Part shown: piece after piece, positions 51,791-62,220 of the stretch
Position numbering within the stretch: the stretch's first letter is position 1
Layout: each line of letters starts with the position of its first letter
NCBI GenBank assembly: GCA_013396635.1
Contig: WBMW01000024.1
Location: 1 to 64,000 of the forward strand
Direction of reading: 5' to 3'
Source: Penelope pileata
Lineage: Eukaryota; Chordata; Aves; Galliformes; Cracidae
Length of the DNA: 64,000 nucleotides
Notes under the pieces: generated by a model
What the model was told of the DNA's origin: nothing
What the model saw: the letters and a program-made list of their open reading frames with translations, nothing else
The model's database searches: none
Program-made: the position numbers and the translations under genes

Positions 51791-52176
51791 GGGGTGCAAC
51801 TGGAGGGGTGTGTGGGAGAGAGCGGCAGAGAGTGGAAGAAAGTGGTGAAGAGTGATTAAGAGAGAGCAGGTCCCGGTGGAAGAGCATCAGAGAGCAAGAG
51901 AGTCAGAGCGAGCGGGTTGTGGAGAGTGGAGCATCGCGAGAGAGCTGCTGCGAGGAAGAGCGTGTGCCGCAAGGGGAGGAATGCACCTCTCTCCTCCCCC
52001 CATTGAACTGCACCACCACTGGTAACACAGAATTCTCCAATTTTCCTTCCCTTTTCCCATCATTCCCCCCTGTTGTGAATTCGTCCCGTCGGTAACAGCG
52101 TCGTCAGTAACTGCAAACACTCCCTTTTTCCTTCCCTTTTTCTGTTCTCCCCCCATCTCAAATCCGTTCCCTGGTT

Positions 52177-52182
52177 AATAAA
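52177..52182 (+). terminator. Poly(A) signal of the solo LTR
   Basis: AATAAA in ggttaataaagtttctttat is followed by T-rich sequence. It sits in sense orientation inside the presumed LRRC3B intron 1. Confidence 0.7.
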
Positions 52183-52269
52183 GTTTCTTTATTTTAGGCA
52201 CTTAACTCCGTTTTTGAGTCTTAATTCTGTTTCCGAGAATTATGGGACCAAGTCATGATAAAGTGACAT

Positions 52270-55200
52270 TGGATTGTGACAAGTTGTTAAGAGCACATTC
52301 TGCCCATGTCTGTGGTAGTTGGCTTAAGGAACCGGAATGGCTTTTAGAATCATCTCTATCTCCATTTTCCCTTCTCTGCCTCCTTGTGAGTGATAACAAC
52401 AACAATTAAAGATCTTCTCGTCTCTTATCACTGAAGAGTCTGTACAATCTGTGATCCACCAAAGGCCAGTGTGGTATTGATTACAGGGAGCTGCTGCTAC
52501 TTCTTTCCGTCAGTGTTTCACAACAAGCAAGATGAGTGATAATGCTGTTTGTGAGTCTCGGAGTCTTAAACTGACATGAACCTGTATGACCCTGTTCTGC
52601 AGGCTTCGTTTGTGGAACTCATTGCTGTGATTTAGGACAGGAATCATCCCATCCAGATGTTTATATTAAATGGATCGTGGTCTTGTGTTTATCTTGTGAG
52701 ATCTTGCCTGATGAATATCCACATGGAAAAGGGTGACTTTCTTGGTCTTTTCTCAGCAGAAACGCTTAGGAATTCAGCTGAAAATGCCTGAGATTACAGT
52801 TGAAATTCCAAACAGAAGTGCTGTGATATTGGAATGACTTGAACAAAGATATTTAACTGTCACAGGTAATTTCTGTAGTGCTGGATAATAATCTTTGGAG
52901 CACCCTACTGGAATCTAGATACGCAGTGTATGGAGAAAGCACACGATGAACTAGAAGGGAGCAAGTCTCTCTCCCATTTGGAACATGGAAATTTCTGGGG
53001 AGAGCATCATCAACAAGGGGCTCTGCTGACTCCGTCTTGGCGGAGATGCAAGCTGATCCTGACAGCTGAGAAAGCTGTGTGTTTGCAATACTGTAGGCAG
53101 GATAGTTGATTTTGGTCTCTTCTTTGGAGCCCTCAGCAGTTGCTGGCTTTAGAGTGTGAGGGACTGGCATCTGCTCCACTCTGACTTTCCATGAGGGAAG
53201 AGGCTGTGTGGAGGGCCAATGGCAAAACTGCTTGCATGTGAGCACTTGGGTAATGACTGGAGAGCTGCCACATGGACTCGGAAAGTGTCTACTCTAGAGC
53301 AGAAAAAATCTTCCTCTTACCCTTTCTATCTCTGTTAAATCAGACATCTTTAGCTATATATATGACTCTTTTTAATGTGTCTTTTGTTGTCATAGTATTG
53401 CCATAAACTGAAACTCTCAGTCTGTTTCAGTGTCACTTTTATGCTGTTCTCTGTGATGTTTATAGGATTTCCTGTATCTTGCTCTGAAGACACAACAGCA
53501 TAAATTATATTAAAAGTAATCTTGTCATGGTCTTTCTATGTGACTTGGCTAAGTTTGCAGGCCATCATTCCCAGATGGACACTAGTTAGTGGCACTAATG
53601 CTTCTTTACCTCACTGAATTTGCGTGGGGAGGAGTTATTAATTAAATACCTGAATTAATAGTATCGCAAATTCTAAGCACTCAGATACCCGAGATATGGT
53701 TTATGCACCTTGCTTGCCTGAAAGGCAAACATCTGCCAGTACCTGACACCTGGAGCTCAGCTGAACTCTCACTGTGTATTAAAAGCAAATGTGCTTTCCT
53801 TGAGGATTTCAGGATGTGTGTACATTTTTTGTTGGATGTTTGTACCGAGTGAATGGTCATAGGGGAGCATGAGAAGAGAAGAGCTTGAAAAACAGTTAAA
53901 ATGGCAAGGCAGTAAAAAGTTCTTTTGTGTCATCTGCACTGTGTAGTTTTATTGCCCTGCATTATTTGACTTTTATCTTAGGTTTTCTATGTGTGTACTT
54001 GTTTTAGAAATGTACACAAAATGCCTTTTTATGCCATGCTGTCATTTGTGCTTGTGTAACATTGCTGTCTTTTTCCTTGTGCTTTTATTTACTTGCTAAT
54101 TTATTTTTCAGGGTTTTTTTTCTTTATTTACAGATTTCCAATTAATTCATGTTGTTTTAACTCTGTGTCTTCCACCTCTTTTTCTGTAGACTTTAGTTTT
54201 TTTGTCTGGTGTGTATCTCCTGTCTCTATTCCAATCTCCATTGCCTTCTTCATTTTTTAGTATTTTTCAGGCAGAGAAAATTTGATAGATGCTCAGGAAG
54301 TCAAAAATCTTCCTTTTGGCATTAATAAAGGTCAGATCCTAGTTCTCTTTTCCCTTGTTGTAGTTGGTAGGATGTCTGTGAGTAAACAAAGTACTCAGTA
54401 CGGGTTTGTTAGTGGAACTCACACCACAGATATTGACTCAGATATTCTGATTATGGAAGTAAAAAAAGCTCTGCTTCCCTTGACTGGTGCTCAGTCTCAT
54501 TGGATTCTTTCCAGTTAATTTACTGAGAATTTGCTGAGCTTTATTCTTGCTCAGCTAAGTTTTTGTTGACTGAGTTGTTAATTACGGGTTTAAACTCTTA
54601 TTTGCTCTTTTAAACAACTTAAAACAGTGGGAGTTTTTCTCCCTTGTTTCCCATTTAGTAAGTATTTTCTTATGAAGAGGCATTGCTTCATTAAACATTT
54701 TCCTGCTCAGTCTGTAATGATTCTACTTCTTCCACTCTAAACACGTTAATACTTTAAAGAAAAAGAGCTTTACTTGTCTTCATTGGGATGGAGATATTCC
54801 ACATATTCTTTAGTGCATGAGGCCTCTTTGACACGTTACATTTGGTGTGTAACTGTGCAGTGGAGGGCTCAGCAGGATCTGTGGTGTAATTTCAGGTTGA
54901 CATGTGAGTTTTTTCCGACACTTTTATGCCATTAATTAACATTGTTACGCAGAAGAGCATCGCCAGGGATGTTAGTGTCACATTTCTGATGTCTAGCTAT
55001 CCAGGGATTGATAATTATCGAAGTCTTCACAGTTCATAAAGCTAGTTCTGATACATTCATAACTATGTCACTATCTTATGCTAATAAAGGTGCTGGTATG
55101 GATGTAGAGGGAGTTGTGTGTTAAAACACTCTGTAGTTTGGATGATTTTTTTTTTAATCAGAGTTTTCATAGTCTTTCTTTTTTAGCCTGTAAGGAAGCA

Positions 55201-57508
55201 AATACGATGCTTAATCGTCACAATCTAGGGAAAACGGCTGAATTTTTGTGCCTCTGAAGAATCTTAATTCAAAGATGACTGCAGCTGTTTGCTCTTTTAC
55301 CTCAGTCTATTCCAGCAGTAGGACTCCAGTATCACTGTGGAAAGCCCCTGTGTACAAGTAGTAGGTGATGAGATGATGCCTACTACTTCTGTGATGATGA
55401 GTTGGACCACTCTTCCACTCTCTTGGTGCAGCACAGTAGTGAGACCTGTAAACATGAAGGGAAAAGAAAATAGGTGGCTGTTTTCCCTGGGGACAGACCT
55501 TCTTGCTGGAGCACCCCGGGCTGTGGGAGGGAGAAGCAGATTGCCAGTGCTGAGTTGCCAGAGCGAGTTGCTGCCGCCTCCAGCTTGGCCTCCAAATGGG
55601 CTGCACATTTTAGCAAGTATTTAGCACTTTTGGGCAGGCTGGGAAAAAACAACTTCTGTAGCTTGTCTCCTTCTGTAGCAGATTTCTGTCTGATCTGAAG
55701 ATGTGCCACTGCAGTGACCAGAGAGCCATAGGGAGAAATGGCACCCAGCATAATGGGCTTCTTTTATGTAAACTCTGTTTCATATGGGCTGTGCAGGGCT
55801 CTCTGTTCATTGTTGAGATGCTGCATCAGCTCCCTTTCCTCTTTATGCTCAATTTACTTAGTAATGGCTATACATTTCCAGGGTTAACTTCACAATAGAA
55901 ATTTCCAACTTCCCTTCTTTTTAAGAAAAGAAAGAAACTTCAGGGTAGAAGACCTCTGTTACAGAGCCTGAGTGTAAGCTTTCTGTTTAGATTCTCAGGC
56001 AATCTCTCTTGATCAGTAGATAAGTTGAAAAGTAGTAGTGATGCAGAAAGTTGCAGAAAGTTGCAGAGAGGTAGCCTTTTTCCATTCCCAGGCCATAGCA
56101 ATGAAGTAATCACACAAAATGTACATGCTCTTAAGATGTTTTTTTCCTGTGAGGTTACTGATATATGAAACCTCAGCAGAAAGGGTTAAGTAGAACTTGC
56201 ACTGTGGGTTTGAAATACTCCATGACACATTTAATCTACATTACTGTAATGTGCCAGAAACTGCAGTTAGTGTGTGAATTCTGTCAGCAAATATGATTAC
56301 AATACAATTTCTTCTTTTTCCTATAGAATCACACATATCCTCCCTGCAGGGATTTTGTTGTTCAGTGGACTACACTGGGTCCTTTTTTCAAACTGTGTGT
56401 TTGGGAAAAAAAAAAAAATTCATTTATATGTAAATACAACCCGAAGGCTGGAAATATCCAAGCTGCTACAAAGACAGAGGGGACATGCACATGAAAACAA
56501 ATGGACTTGTTGTGGTTAGAAATTTGTAGTGTACCATAATAGGGGAAAAAATAAATGAGGTTGTCTTTGAAACCTTATAGGTCAGCATTTCAGACTTCTG
56601 TATTTGTGTTCCAATTAAAGAAGAAAATGGAAAAGCTTCTGGATATTTACTATTTTTAAGCCAACTTGCAAGGGGAGAAGAAACAATATTTTTCATACGT
56701 TCTATTACCAAATTATATGACATGAATATGTATTTCTTTTGTTTGGCTTGCACATAGTTTTGTGTGAGGTTTATTTGGCTTGGGGAGACTGAGCTTTTGA
56801 CAATTTTTATATTTATTTATTTTTCTTCATCTTAAATGTAAAGAAAATTTTCAAGAGATTTGGTAGAAATTATTTCTATGGATCTCAACAGTAGCTTAAA
56901 AAAAATACTGAACGGTATGGGAAATAAGCATTTGAAAGCAAAAAGGAAACAGGCAGATAACAAGGAGATGATGAATGTTTGTGGTGTCTTCCAACATTAT
57001 TTGGTTTACTTAATTGTTGTTGTTGTTGATATGATTAAAATATTTTCTTGCTGAAATACTTTGATTTGGACCTAAAATTACCTAAATTATTTTGAGATAA
57101 ATTCACATTCACTCCAAATGCCTCACTTACCTGTCACTTTTGCTGGAGATCCAACTCTTAAGTCTTGCTAATGCATCTCCTGTTTTAGCAAGGGAAAATG
57201 TAATTTATTTTTATGGATGTTTTAGAAAAGTCTGGTTTTAAAAACAAGCCAGTGCCTCCTCTAATAAGTATTAAAGTCCAAACCTGTGCAATTTGTACTG
57301 AGTGTAGTCTGTCCTCTTAAAAATGTCCTGGGGATTTATGTACTAAACTCAGATTAATGCTAATAGGAGGTACCTGAATAAATACTCTGCTGCACTGATA
57401 GGGATAATAGGTCATTTATTTGATGTTGCCTTTGACTTCATTTTATTTCTTTAAAAAAAAAATCGGATTGGGGTTTATGGTATAAGGAACTTCTCTTCTT
57501 CTTTGCAG
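52270..57508. other. Intronic DNA before the coding exon
   Basis: AT-rich with short homopolymers (for example A-run at 56405-56417). A slightly GC-richer stretch at 55290-55760 is open in several frames on both strands (up to 122 codons) but gives no protein I recognise. No repeat family was identified. Confidence 0.5.
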
Positions 57509-57534
57509 GTGTGTTTTTAAGAAGAGTATTGACC

Positions 57535-57555
57535 ATGAGGAAGTCCACATGTTAG
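57535..57555 (+). other. Upstream ORF 1 in LRRC3B leader (6 codons)
   Basis: ATG at 57535 has A at -3 (accATGa), a good initiation context. It reads six codons to TAG at 57553-57555, 116 bases before the LRRC3B start. A peptide this short matters, if at all, by affecting ribosome flow rather than as a product. Confidence 0.55.
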
Positions 57556-57583
57556 TCAGTTTTTACTAATCCCACCGAAGAAA

Positions 57584-57634
57584 ATGAAGCTGCGCTTCAG
57601 CTTTGCTGATCTGTTTCCCACCACTGTTGGCTGA
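57584..57634 (+). other. Upstream ORF 2 in LRRC3B leader (16 codons)
   Basis: ATG at 57584 in aaaATGa context has A at -3. It encodes 16 residues and ends at TGA 57632-57634. The stop is directly followed by the ATG of the next upstream ORF (TGAATG), so terminating ribosomes sit on a new start codon. Confidence 0.55.
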
Positions 57635-57823
57635 ATGAGAAATGGTCGTGTGATTATGCTGACACCCCAGCATGCATTTGGTAGACCTGTGGTTAACTCG
57701 TTCCCTCTCCATGTGTCTGCTCTTACAAAGTTTTGTCCTCATGATACTGTGCTTTCATTCTGCCAGTATGTGCCCAAAAGGCTGCCTCTGTTCTCACTCT
57801 GGAGGTTTAAACGTCAGCTGTAG
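57635..57823 (+). other. Upstream ORF 3 overlapping the LRRC3B start (62 codons)
   Basis: ATG at 57635 abuts the stop of upstream ORF 2 and reads 62 codons in a different frame, running through the LRRC3B ATG at 57672 and ending 149 bases inside the coding region. The part beyond 57672 is constrained by the LRRC3B frame, so openness alone is weak evidence. Its -3 base is T (gctgaATG), a poorer context than the two before it. If translated it would compete with the main start. Confidence 0.45.
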
Positions 57824-58451
57824 CAATGCGAACCTCAAGGAGATACCCAGAGATCTTCCTCCAGAAACAGTCTTACTTTATTTGGACTCCAATCAGATAA
57901 CGTCTATCCCCAATGAAATTTTTAAGGACTTGCACCAACTGAGAGTCCTCAATTTATCAAAAAATGGGATTGAGTTTATAGATGAACATGCCTTTAAAGG
58001 GGTGGCAGAAACCTTACAGACTCTGGATTTGTCTGACAACCGGATTCAAAGTGTGCACAAAAACGCTTTCAACAACTTAAAGGCCAGAGCCAGGATTGCA
58101 AACAACCCCTGGCACTGTGACTGCACACTGCAGCAGGTGTTGAGGAGCATGGCCTCCAACCATGAGACGGCCAACAATGTCATCTGCAAGACCTCCGTGC
58201 TGGATGAACACGCTGGGAGACCATTCCTCAATGCTGCCAATGATGCTGACCTCTGCAACCTTCCCAAAAAGACTACTGATTACGCCATGCTGGTCACTAT
58301 GTTTGGCTGGTTCACCATGGTGATCTCATACGTGGTTTATTACGTCCGGCAAAATCAGGAGGATGCAAGGAGGCACCTTGAGTACTTGAAATCCCTGCCA
58401 AGCAGGCAAAAGAAACCAGATGAAGCCGATGACATAAGCACTGTGGTATAG
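57672..58451 (+). CDS. LRRC3B: Leucine-rich repeat-containing protein 3B, complete coding sequence in one exon
   Basis: This encodes a 259-residue single-pass membrane protein of the LRRC3 family. Residues 1-32 form a hydrophobic signal peptide (core around 14-31). A cysteine-bearing LRR N-cap follows (C34, C38, C40, C50). Three leucine-rich repeats span about 65-136, with the LxxLxLxxN pattern at LYLDSNQI, LNLSKNGI and LDLSDNRI. The LRR C-cap covers about 145-197 (NPWHCDC, C172, C195). A membrane segment lies at about 204-225 and a basic then acidic cytoplasmic tail ends in ISTVV. N-X-S/T sequons are at N47 and N94. From memory the length and sequence are nearly identical to mammalian LRRC3B; I ran no alignment. 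The start at 57672 has A at -3 and is directly followed by the signal peptide. In mammals the gene is described as a putative tumour suppressor silenced by promoter methylation; its molecular ligand is not something I can state. No frameshift or internal stop is present. Confidence 0.97.
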   Translation: MHLVDLWLTRSLSMCLLLQSFVLMILCFHSASMCPKGCLCSHSGGLNVSCSNANLKEIPRDLPPETVLLYLDSNQITSIPNEIFKDLHQLRVLNLSKNGIEFIDEHAFKGVAETLQTLDLSDNRIQSVHKNAFNNLKARARIANNPWHCDCTLQQVLRSMASNHETANNVICKTSVLDEHAGRPFLNAANDADLCNLPKKTTDYAMLVTMFGWFTMVISYVVYYVRQNQEDARRHLEYLKSLPSRQKKPDEADDISTVV

Positions 58452-58755
58452 TATTCCGAATACAATGACTGTCTTTGCGATGGAATCTAGGTTTGGATGA
58501 CACTAACACCAGAGGTTTACTTCTAACATTCATTGTAAACATTAAGACTTTTTTGTTCCCTGTTTAACTGAATTACGCCACTGTTGAGCTTTCTAACAGA
58601 GAGTCTTGTCTGGGTGGTATACTCTAATTGTTTCTCTGGTATTCTAAAGCAAGTGAATTAATATGTAAACCTTAGTTTAGACCCATTCCACTATTTAATA
58701 ATGAAATTTATTTTTTTAATTTAAAAAACAAATAAAAGCTTAAATTTGAACCATG
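58452..58755 (+). other. LRRC3B: LRRC3B 3' untranslated region (short, predicted)
   Basis: This runs from the TAG stop to just past a canonical AATAAA. It is AT-rich, with TTTATT/TAATTT stretches near 58700-58720. GT-rich sequence resembling a downstream element follows at about 58784-58840. The end coordinate is an estimate 15-20 bases after the signal; longer isoforms using later signals cannot be excluded. Confidence 0.65.
58731..58736 (+). terminator. Poly(A) signal AATAAA of LRRC3B
   Basis: A canonical AATAAA lies 280 bases after the stop codon. It is the first such hexamer downstream of the coding region and is followed by GT-rich sequence. Confidence 0.75.
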
Positions 58756-61700
58756 TAAAACAGAGTAATTTATTGATCAGAAGCTTGTCCGGTGCCAGAG
58801 CATGCTGGTGAATGATCAGTGCTTGTGAGGTGGAGGGTGAGAGCGATGATGAAGTGGGCTATAAGAGGTCTGGGAGCAAAGTCCCCAAAGGGCAATTCTC
58901 TCCCCAGGGCACAATGTGAAGACCTGGTGAATGGCAATTCATTTTGCGGGCTGCTCATCATGATAGGAGAGGTATGCAATGCGGGGGAGAGCAGAATGCC
59001 CTGACTTCAAGAGAAAGAGAAGGAAAATTGGGTAGAATCCTGGAGGGCATTTTGGCAGTGCTGGGGAGAAAACAATGTGAAGGAGCAACATTGCAGGACA
59101 CTAAACTGAGGTAAGTGGGGAAATGGGACTAGTTTTCATCACACACCCATTTACTGCCACCCACGAGCTTCAAGTAGGAGTCCTGAGCACTAGAGAGGAC
59201 AGCAGGATGGCAAAAGCAAACTTAGTCATACTGTTCAAACTAAAGCACCAACACGGATGCAGAAAAGAATAATTAAATAAAATTAGTTTTTTTAATCTCT
59301 GTATGGGCTCATAATTACAAGTGGCTTCATCTTTTTAAAAGGCTGAACAGAGGAAATGAGTATATAGGCTGAGCTTATTCTGCTGTGTGTTAGATAACAT
59401 ATTTTTGTATGATTTTATGGATAAATGCCTAGGAAAATAGCAAGCTAATGATGTTAACTCAGCCTTGAGTAGAAAATAGACGTTTTGAAGCCCTACTGTC
59501 TTTAGAAATATGATAGTTTTCTTTTTTCAGAGATAAAGTTTTTAAAGGGAACAAATTCACAAGAACGTGCATCTCTTGTCCTTTATCACCATAATAAAGT
59601 GATATTTATTTCTGAGTCCATGTAGATCCAGTCTAATTGATATTGAAATATGGATTGTAGCAGCGTGGATTAAAAAATGTTCAAAACACTTCTTTGCAGA
59701 AACAAATTTTAAAGGACAGACTGACAACATTCAAAAAATTCCGAAGTAGTATATTCCATTAGATTCTCCATTATTTGTTACAAGTGTATTGTTTTACACA
59801 CATAGTTATCTTATTTTTTTCTGAACACTGTTAAAAAAAAAAAAAAAAAAAAAAAAACCTCTTAAATTTGATACAAAGCATTGAGACAATAGGGACTGTT
59901 GGTTTTCTTTTAATGTGCGTAGAATCAACTTTTTATGTCATCTTTTTGGCCAGAGTCCTGAGTAGTTGTTCTGACTGAGTCTGCTTGTGTGCACTGTTTT
60001 ATCTCAAAAAGCCTTTGGTATTTCTGATGAACAGGTTTTGGAACCTTAAGAGAAAGTTAACATTTGTAAAAGGCATGGGGACATGGTCTGTCCAAAAAAT
60101 AACTGCTCTTTGCCACTTCTGCCCCCACAATTAAGTGAACGTTTGTTTTCTAAAGAAAGGAGGCTTTAGATTACTCATTCTGTTTAATTTGCAGTTTATA
60201 TTATCCATTTTTCAGGCTCTGCCTTGCCAAATTTTCTACTGCTTCAGAAGTGTCTCTTGCAGCCCCCCAAGCTCTGCATGACCTCTTGCAGGAGCCAAAG
60301 GGGTTGGTGTAAATACAAATGTGAATCTGAAGAGGTCAGCTAAAATGTTGTACTGTACAGGCAGCATGAACAGGACCTGTCTATGAGAGGACACACACAC
60401 ACCTGTAGGGCCTCTGTATAAATGGAGCCAAGTTCATTTCTTGATATAGTTTTCTTACTTTCTGTAAAATTGCCTTCAGGATAAAATTTGTCTTGTTCTT
60501 ATTGCTGTGCTTCTGAAATTATATTTTGGGTGTCGGCTGGTGTACTAATTCTGGAACAACCAGGGCTAGCTAAAGGAAGAGAGTAAACAGGAGGTGCTAA
60601 CTTAATCTGGAATTCAGTGCTCTTTGTTCACAACTAAGTACAAGAATTCCTCCACAAAATTTGGACAAAGTGATTTAAATAGCAACATTTACAAAACTCT
60701 TTGGAGTCTGCCACTTGCAAGTTTTCAAATTTGTTTTCAAGCAGGGTTTATTTAAAATTAAAGCAAACAGCCCTCTTCCCCCAAACTAACTGAGAAAGCA
60801 GCATAATTTTAGTTTTTCCATTTTTTCCACCCTATTACTTGATCCGTAAAGACAGTTCTGGAGCTGGTGCAGTTTTACACCTGCTGAGCTAATGACTGCA
60901 GGTGTTATAAATCCTGACCAAAACCAATTTAAGCCCAGCTAAGCTGTATTCTGTAGAATGGCTCAGGAGGGCTGGTTTCATATCAGTTCTCTAGGCCTAT
61001 TGATTTTCTGTAGTAAATTCCGTATCAAACATCTTTTCACATAATTTTCTTTTTTCTTTTAAAGCCATTACTGAAATCTGTTTAAAATCTGAGAGTCAGC
61101 GTAATGTTCTGACAACCAGTAGATGCAAACATATCAAACTGAATTTGGTTGATGAGGAAAAATAATTAAATCGCTTTGTCTCAGCTGTGTGGACTTGGTG
61201 GTGCTAGTATTCATGACAACTCAAGTATTTGGGTTACATTTGTTTATTTCAATGGAAGGAAACAGAAACGATAAAAACCTTTAGCCTAAGAAGATACTTG
61301 TTTTTATTATGTTTACTGCACGCCTTTCTGCCCAAAACTACTGTATGTGGAAATGTCCTGCCTTTTAAAGTCAATGGCAAAAACTTTTTAAGCTTTGATG
61401 GTGTGGTGCTTTAAGGAGTTATTTTCTGAAACAGTTTCGTTCAAAAGTGAGTAAATCAGTATGTTTCTAGCTGTGATATTTTAGCATATAAATACAGATG
61501 AGAGGAAAGAGATGTTTCCATAGTCACAGGAGATAGTGTATGACAGAAAATAATGAGGGAAATGCATAACACAGTGACTGTTATATTTTTTTTAATTAAC
61601 ATACTTCAGAAAAAGTAGGTATGTGGCTCAATGGATTGAATGTGATTTATTTCACTACCTTGATTTAAAAAAAAAAAAAACAACTAGTTTTTGTTTCTAA

Positions 61701-61944
61701 ATGGTTATGGATAACTCAGCATGATTCTTTTTTTTTAAAACTAATGCTGATTTTTCTGCTAGTTTCGTAGTGTTATGCTCTGTGGGTGAGAACTGTGATT
61801 GTGCATTTTGGTTGCGTTATTTAGACTCATACATTATTCTATAAACTTTATATATTTACTCAATATTTGCTTTTATTCTGTTCTCAGTTTTGTATGGAAT
61901 TTGATAAAAATACCTTTACTATTAATATATGTTATATTTTTAAG
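58756..61944. other. Downstream intergenic DNA
   Basis: AT-rich, without a recognisable gene. A 25-base A-run lies at 59833-59857, and further AATAAA/ATAAA words occur. A tttaaagtcaatggcaaaaa fragment near 61367 resembles TCAATGG-bearing old amniote repeats. Confidence 0.5.
59833..59857 (+). repeat. Poly(A) run
   Basis: Twenty-five consecutive A. No retrotransposed sequence is recognised upstream, so it is listed as a simple repeat. Confidence 0.95.
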
Positions 61945-62220
61945 TCTCTTCTCCCAGGTAACTAGTGATAGGGTGAGAGGAAATGGCCTCAAGTTGCACT
62001 AAAGGAAGTTCAGGTTCGATATTAGAAAAAAAATGTCCTCTGAAATGCACTGGAGCCAGCTGCCCAGGGAGGTGTTGGAGTCACCATCCCTGGAGCTGTT
62101 CAAGAAACATGAAGATGTGACATTTAGGGACATGGTTTTGTGAGCATGGTGGTGATGGGTTGACAATTGGACTAGATGATCTTAGTGGTCTTTTCCAACC
62201 TTAGTGATTCTGTGATTCTT
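61945..62220 (+). mobile_element. CR1 LINE 3' end, sense
   Basis: The copy begins at about ctcccaggtaactagtgata. It passes through aaatggcctcaagttgcact, gctgcccagggaggtgttgg and catggtggtgatgggttgac, and ends in ttttccaaccttagtgattc plus tgtgattctt. It differs in its 3' part from the copy at 24970-25220, so the two come from different CR1 subfamilies. It is 5'-truncated and noncoding. Confidence 0.94.

Larger units (their letters stand above)
51551..52269 (+). mobile_element. Solo LTR of an avian endogenous retrovirus, sense orientation
   Basis: A 719-base unit has LTR architecture. A U3-like part holds two caccaatcag copies with CCAAT boxes (51624, 51648). A TATA box (51785-51790) follows, then a GA-rich R-like region (51809-51960) with many CpGs, then C/T-rich sequence. 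AATAAA is at 52177-52182, with a short U5-like end. The five bases tggat flank it on both sides (51546-51550 and 52270-52274), fitting a target-site duplication. The ends are atgtg...gacat, not the usual TG...CA. No gag, pol or env sequence lies nearby. The family is not assigned. Confidence 0.75.
11945..57508 (+). other. LRRC3B: Presumed intron 1 of LRRC3B (about 45.6 kb)
   Basis: This spans the donor in the CpG island to the acceptor before the coding exon. It is AT-rich and contains LINE relics, one solo LTR and simple repeats, listed separately. I see no coding exon of another gene inside it. The length depends on the exon 1 model being right. Confidence 0.5.
57509..57671 (+). other. LRRC3B: LRRC3B 5' untranslated part of the coding exon, with splice acceptor
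   Basis: The exon is taken to start at 57509. A pyrimidine-rich stretch (ttctcttcttctttgcag, about 57491-57508) ends in CAG directly before it. The 163-base leader holds three ATGs before the LRRC3B start, each opening a short upstream ORF, listed separately. The acceptor is read from sequence and was not checked against a transcript. Confidence 0.8.

Noticed and set aside
55297..55751. Overlapping 95 to 122 codon open frames on both strands
   Set aside because: Several frames are open at once in slightly G+C-rich DNA. None has recognisable motifs, a splice context or a clear start.
58046..58542. Minus-strand open frames opposite LRRC3B
   Set aside because: Shadows of a conserved coding exon on the other strand.
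59833..59857. Poly(A) run considered as the tail of a retrocopy or as the LRRC3B mRNA end
   Set aside because: It is genomic DNA more than 1 kb past the first AATAAA; no retrocopy body or target-site duplication was seen.
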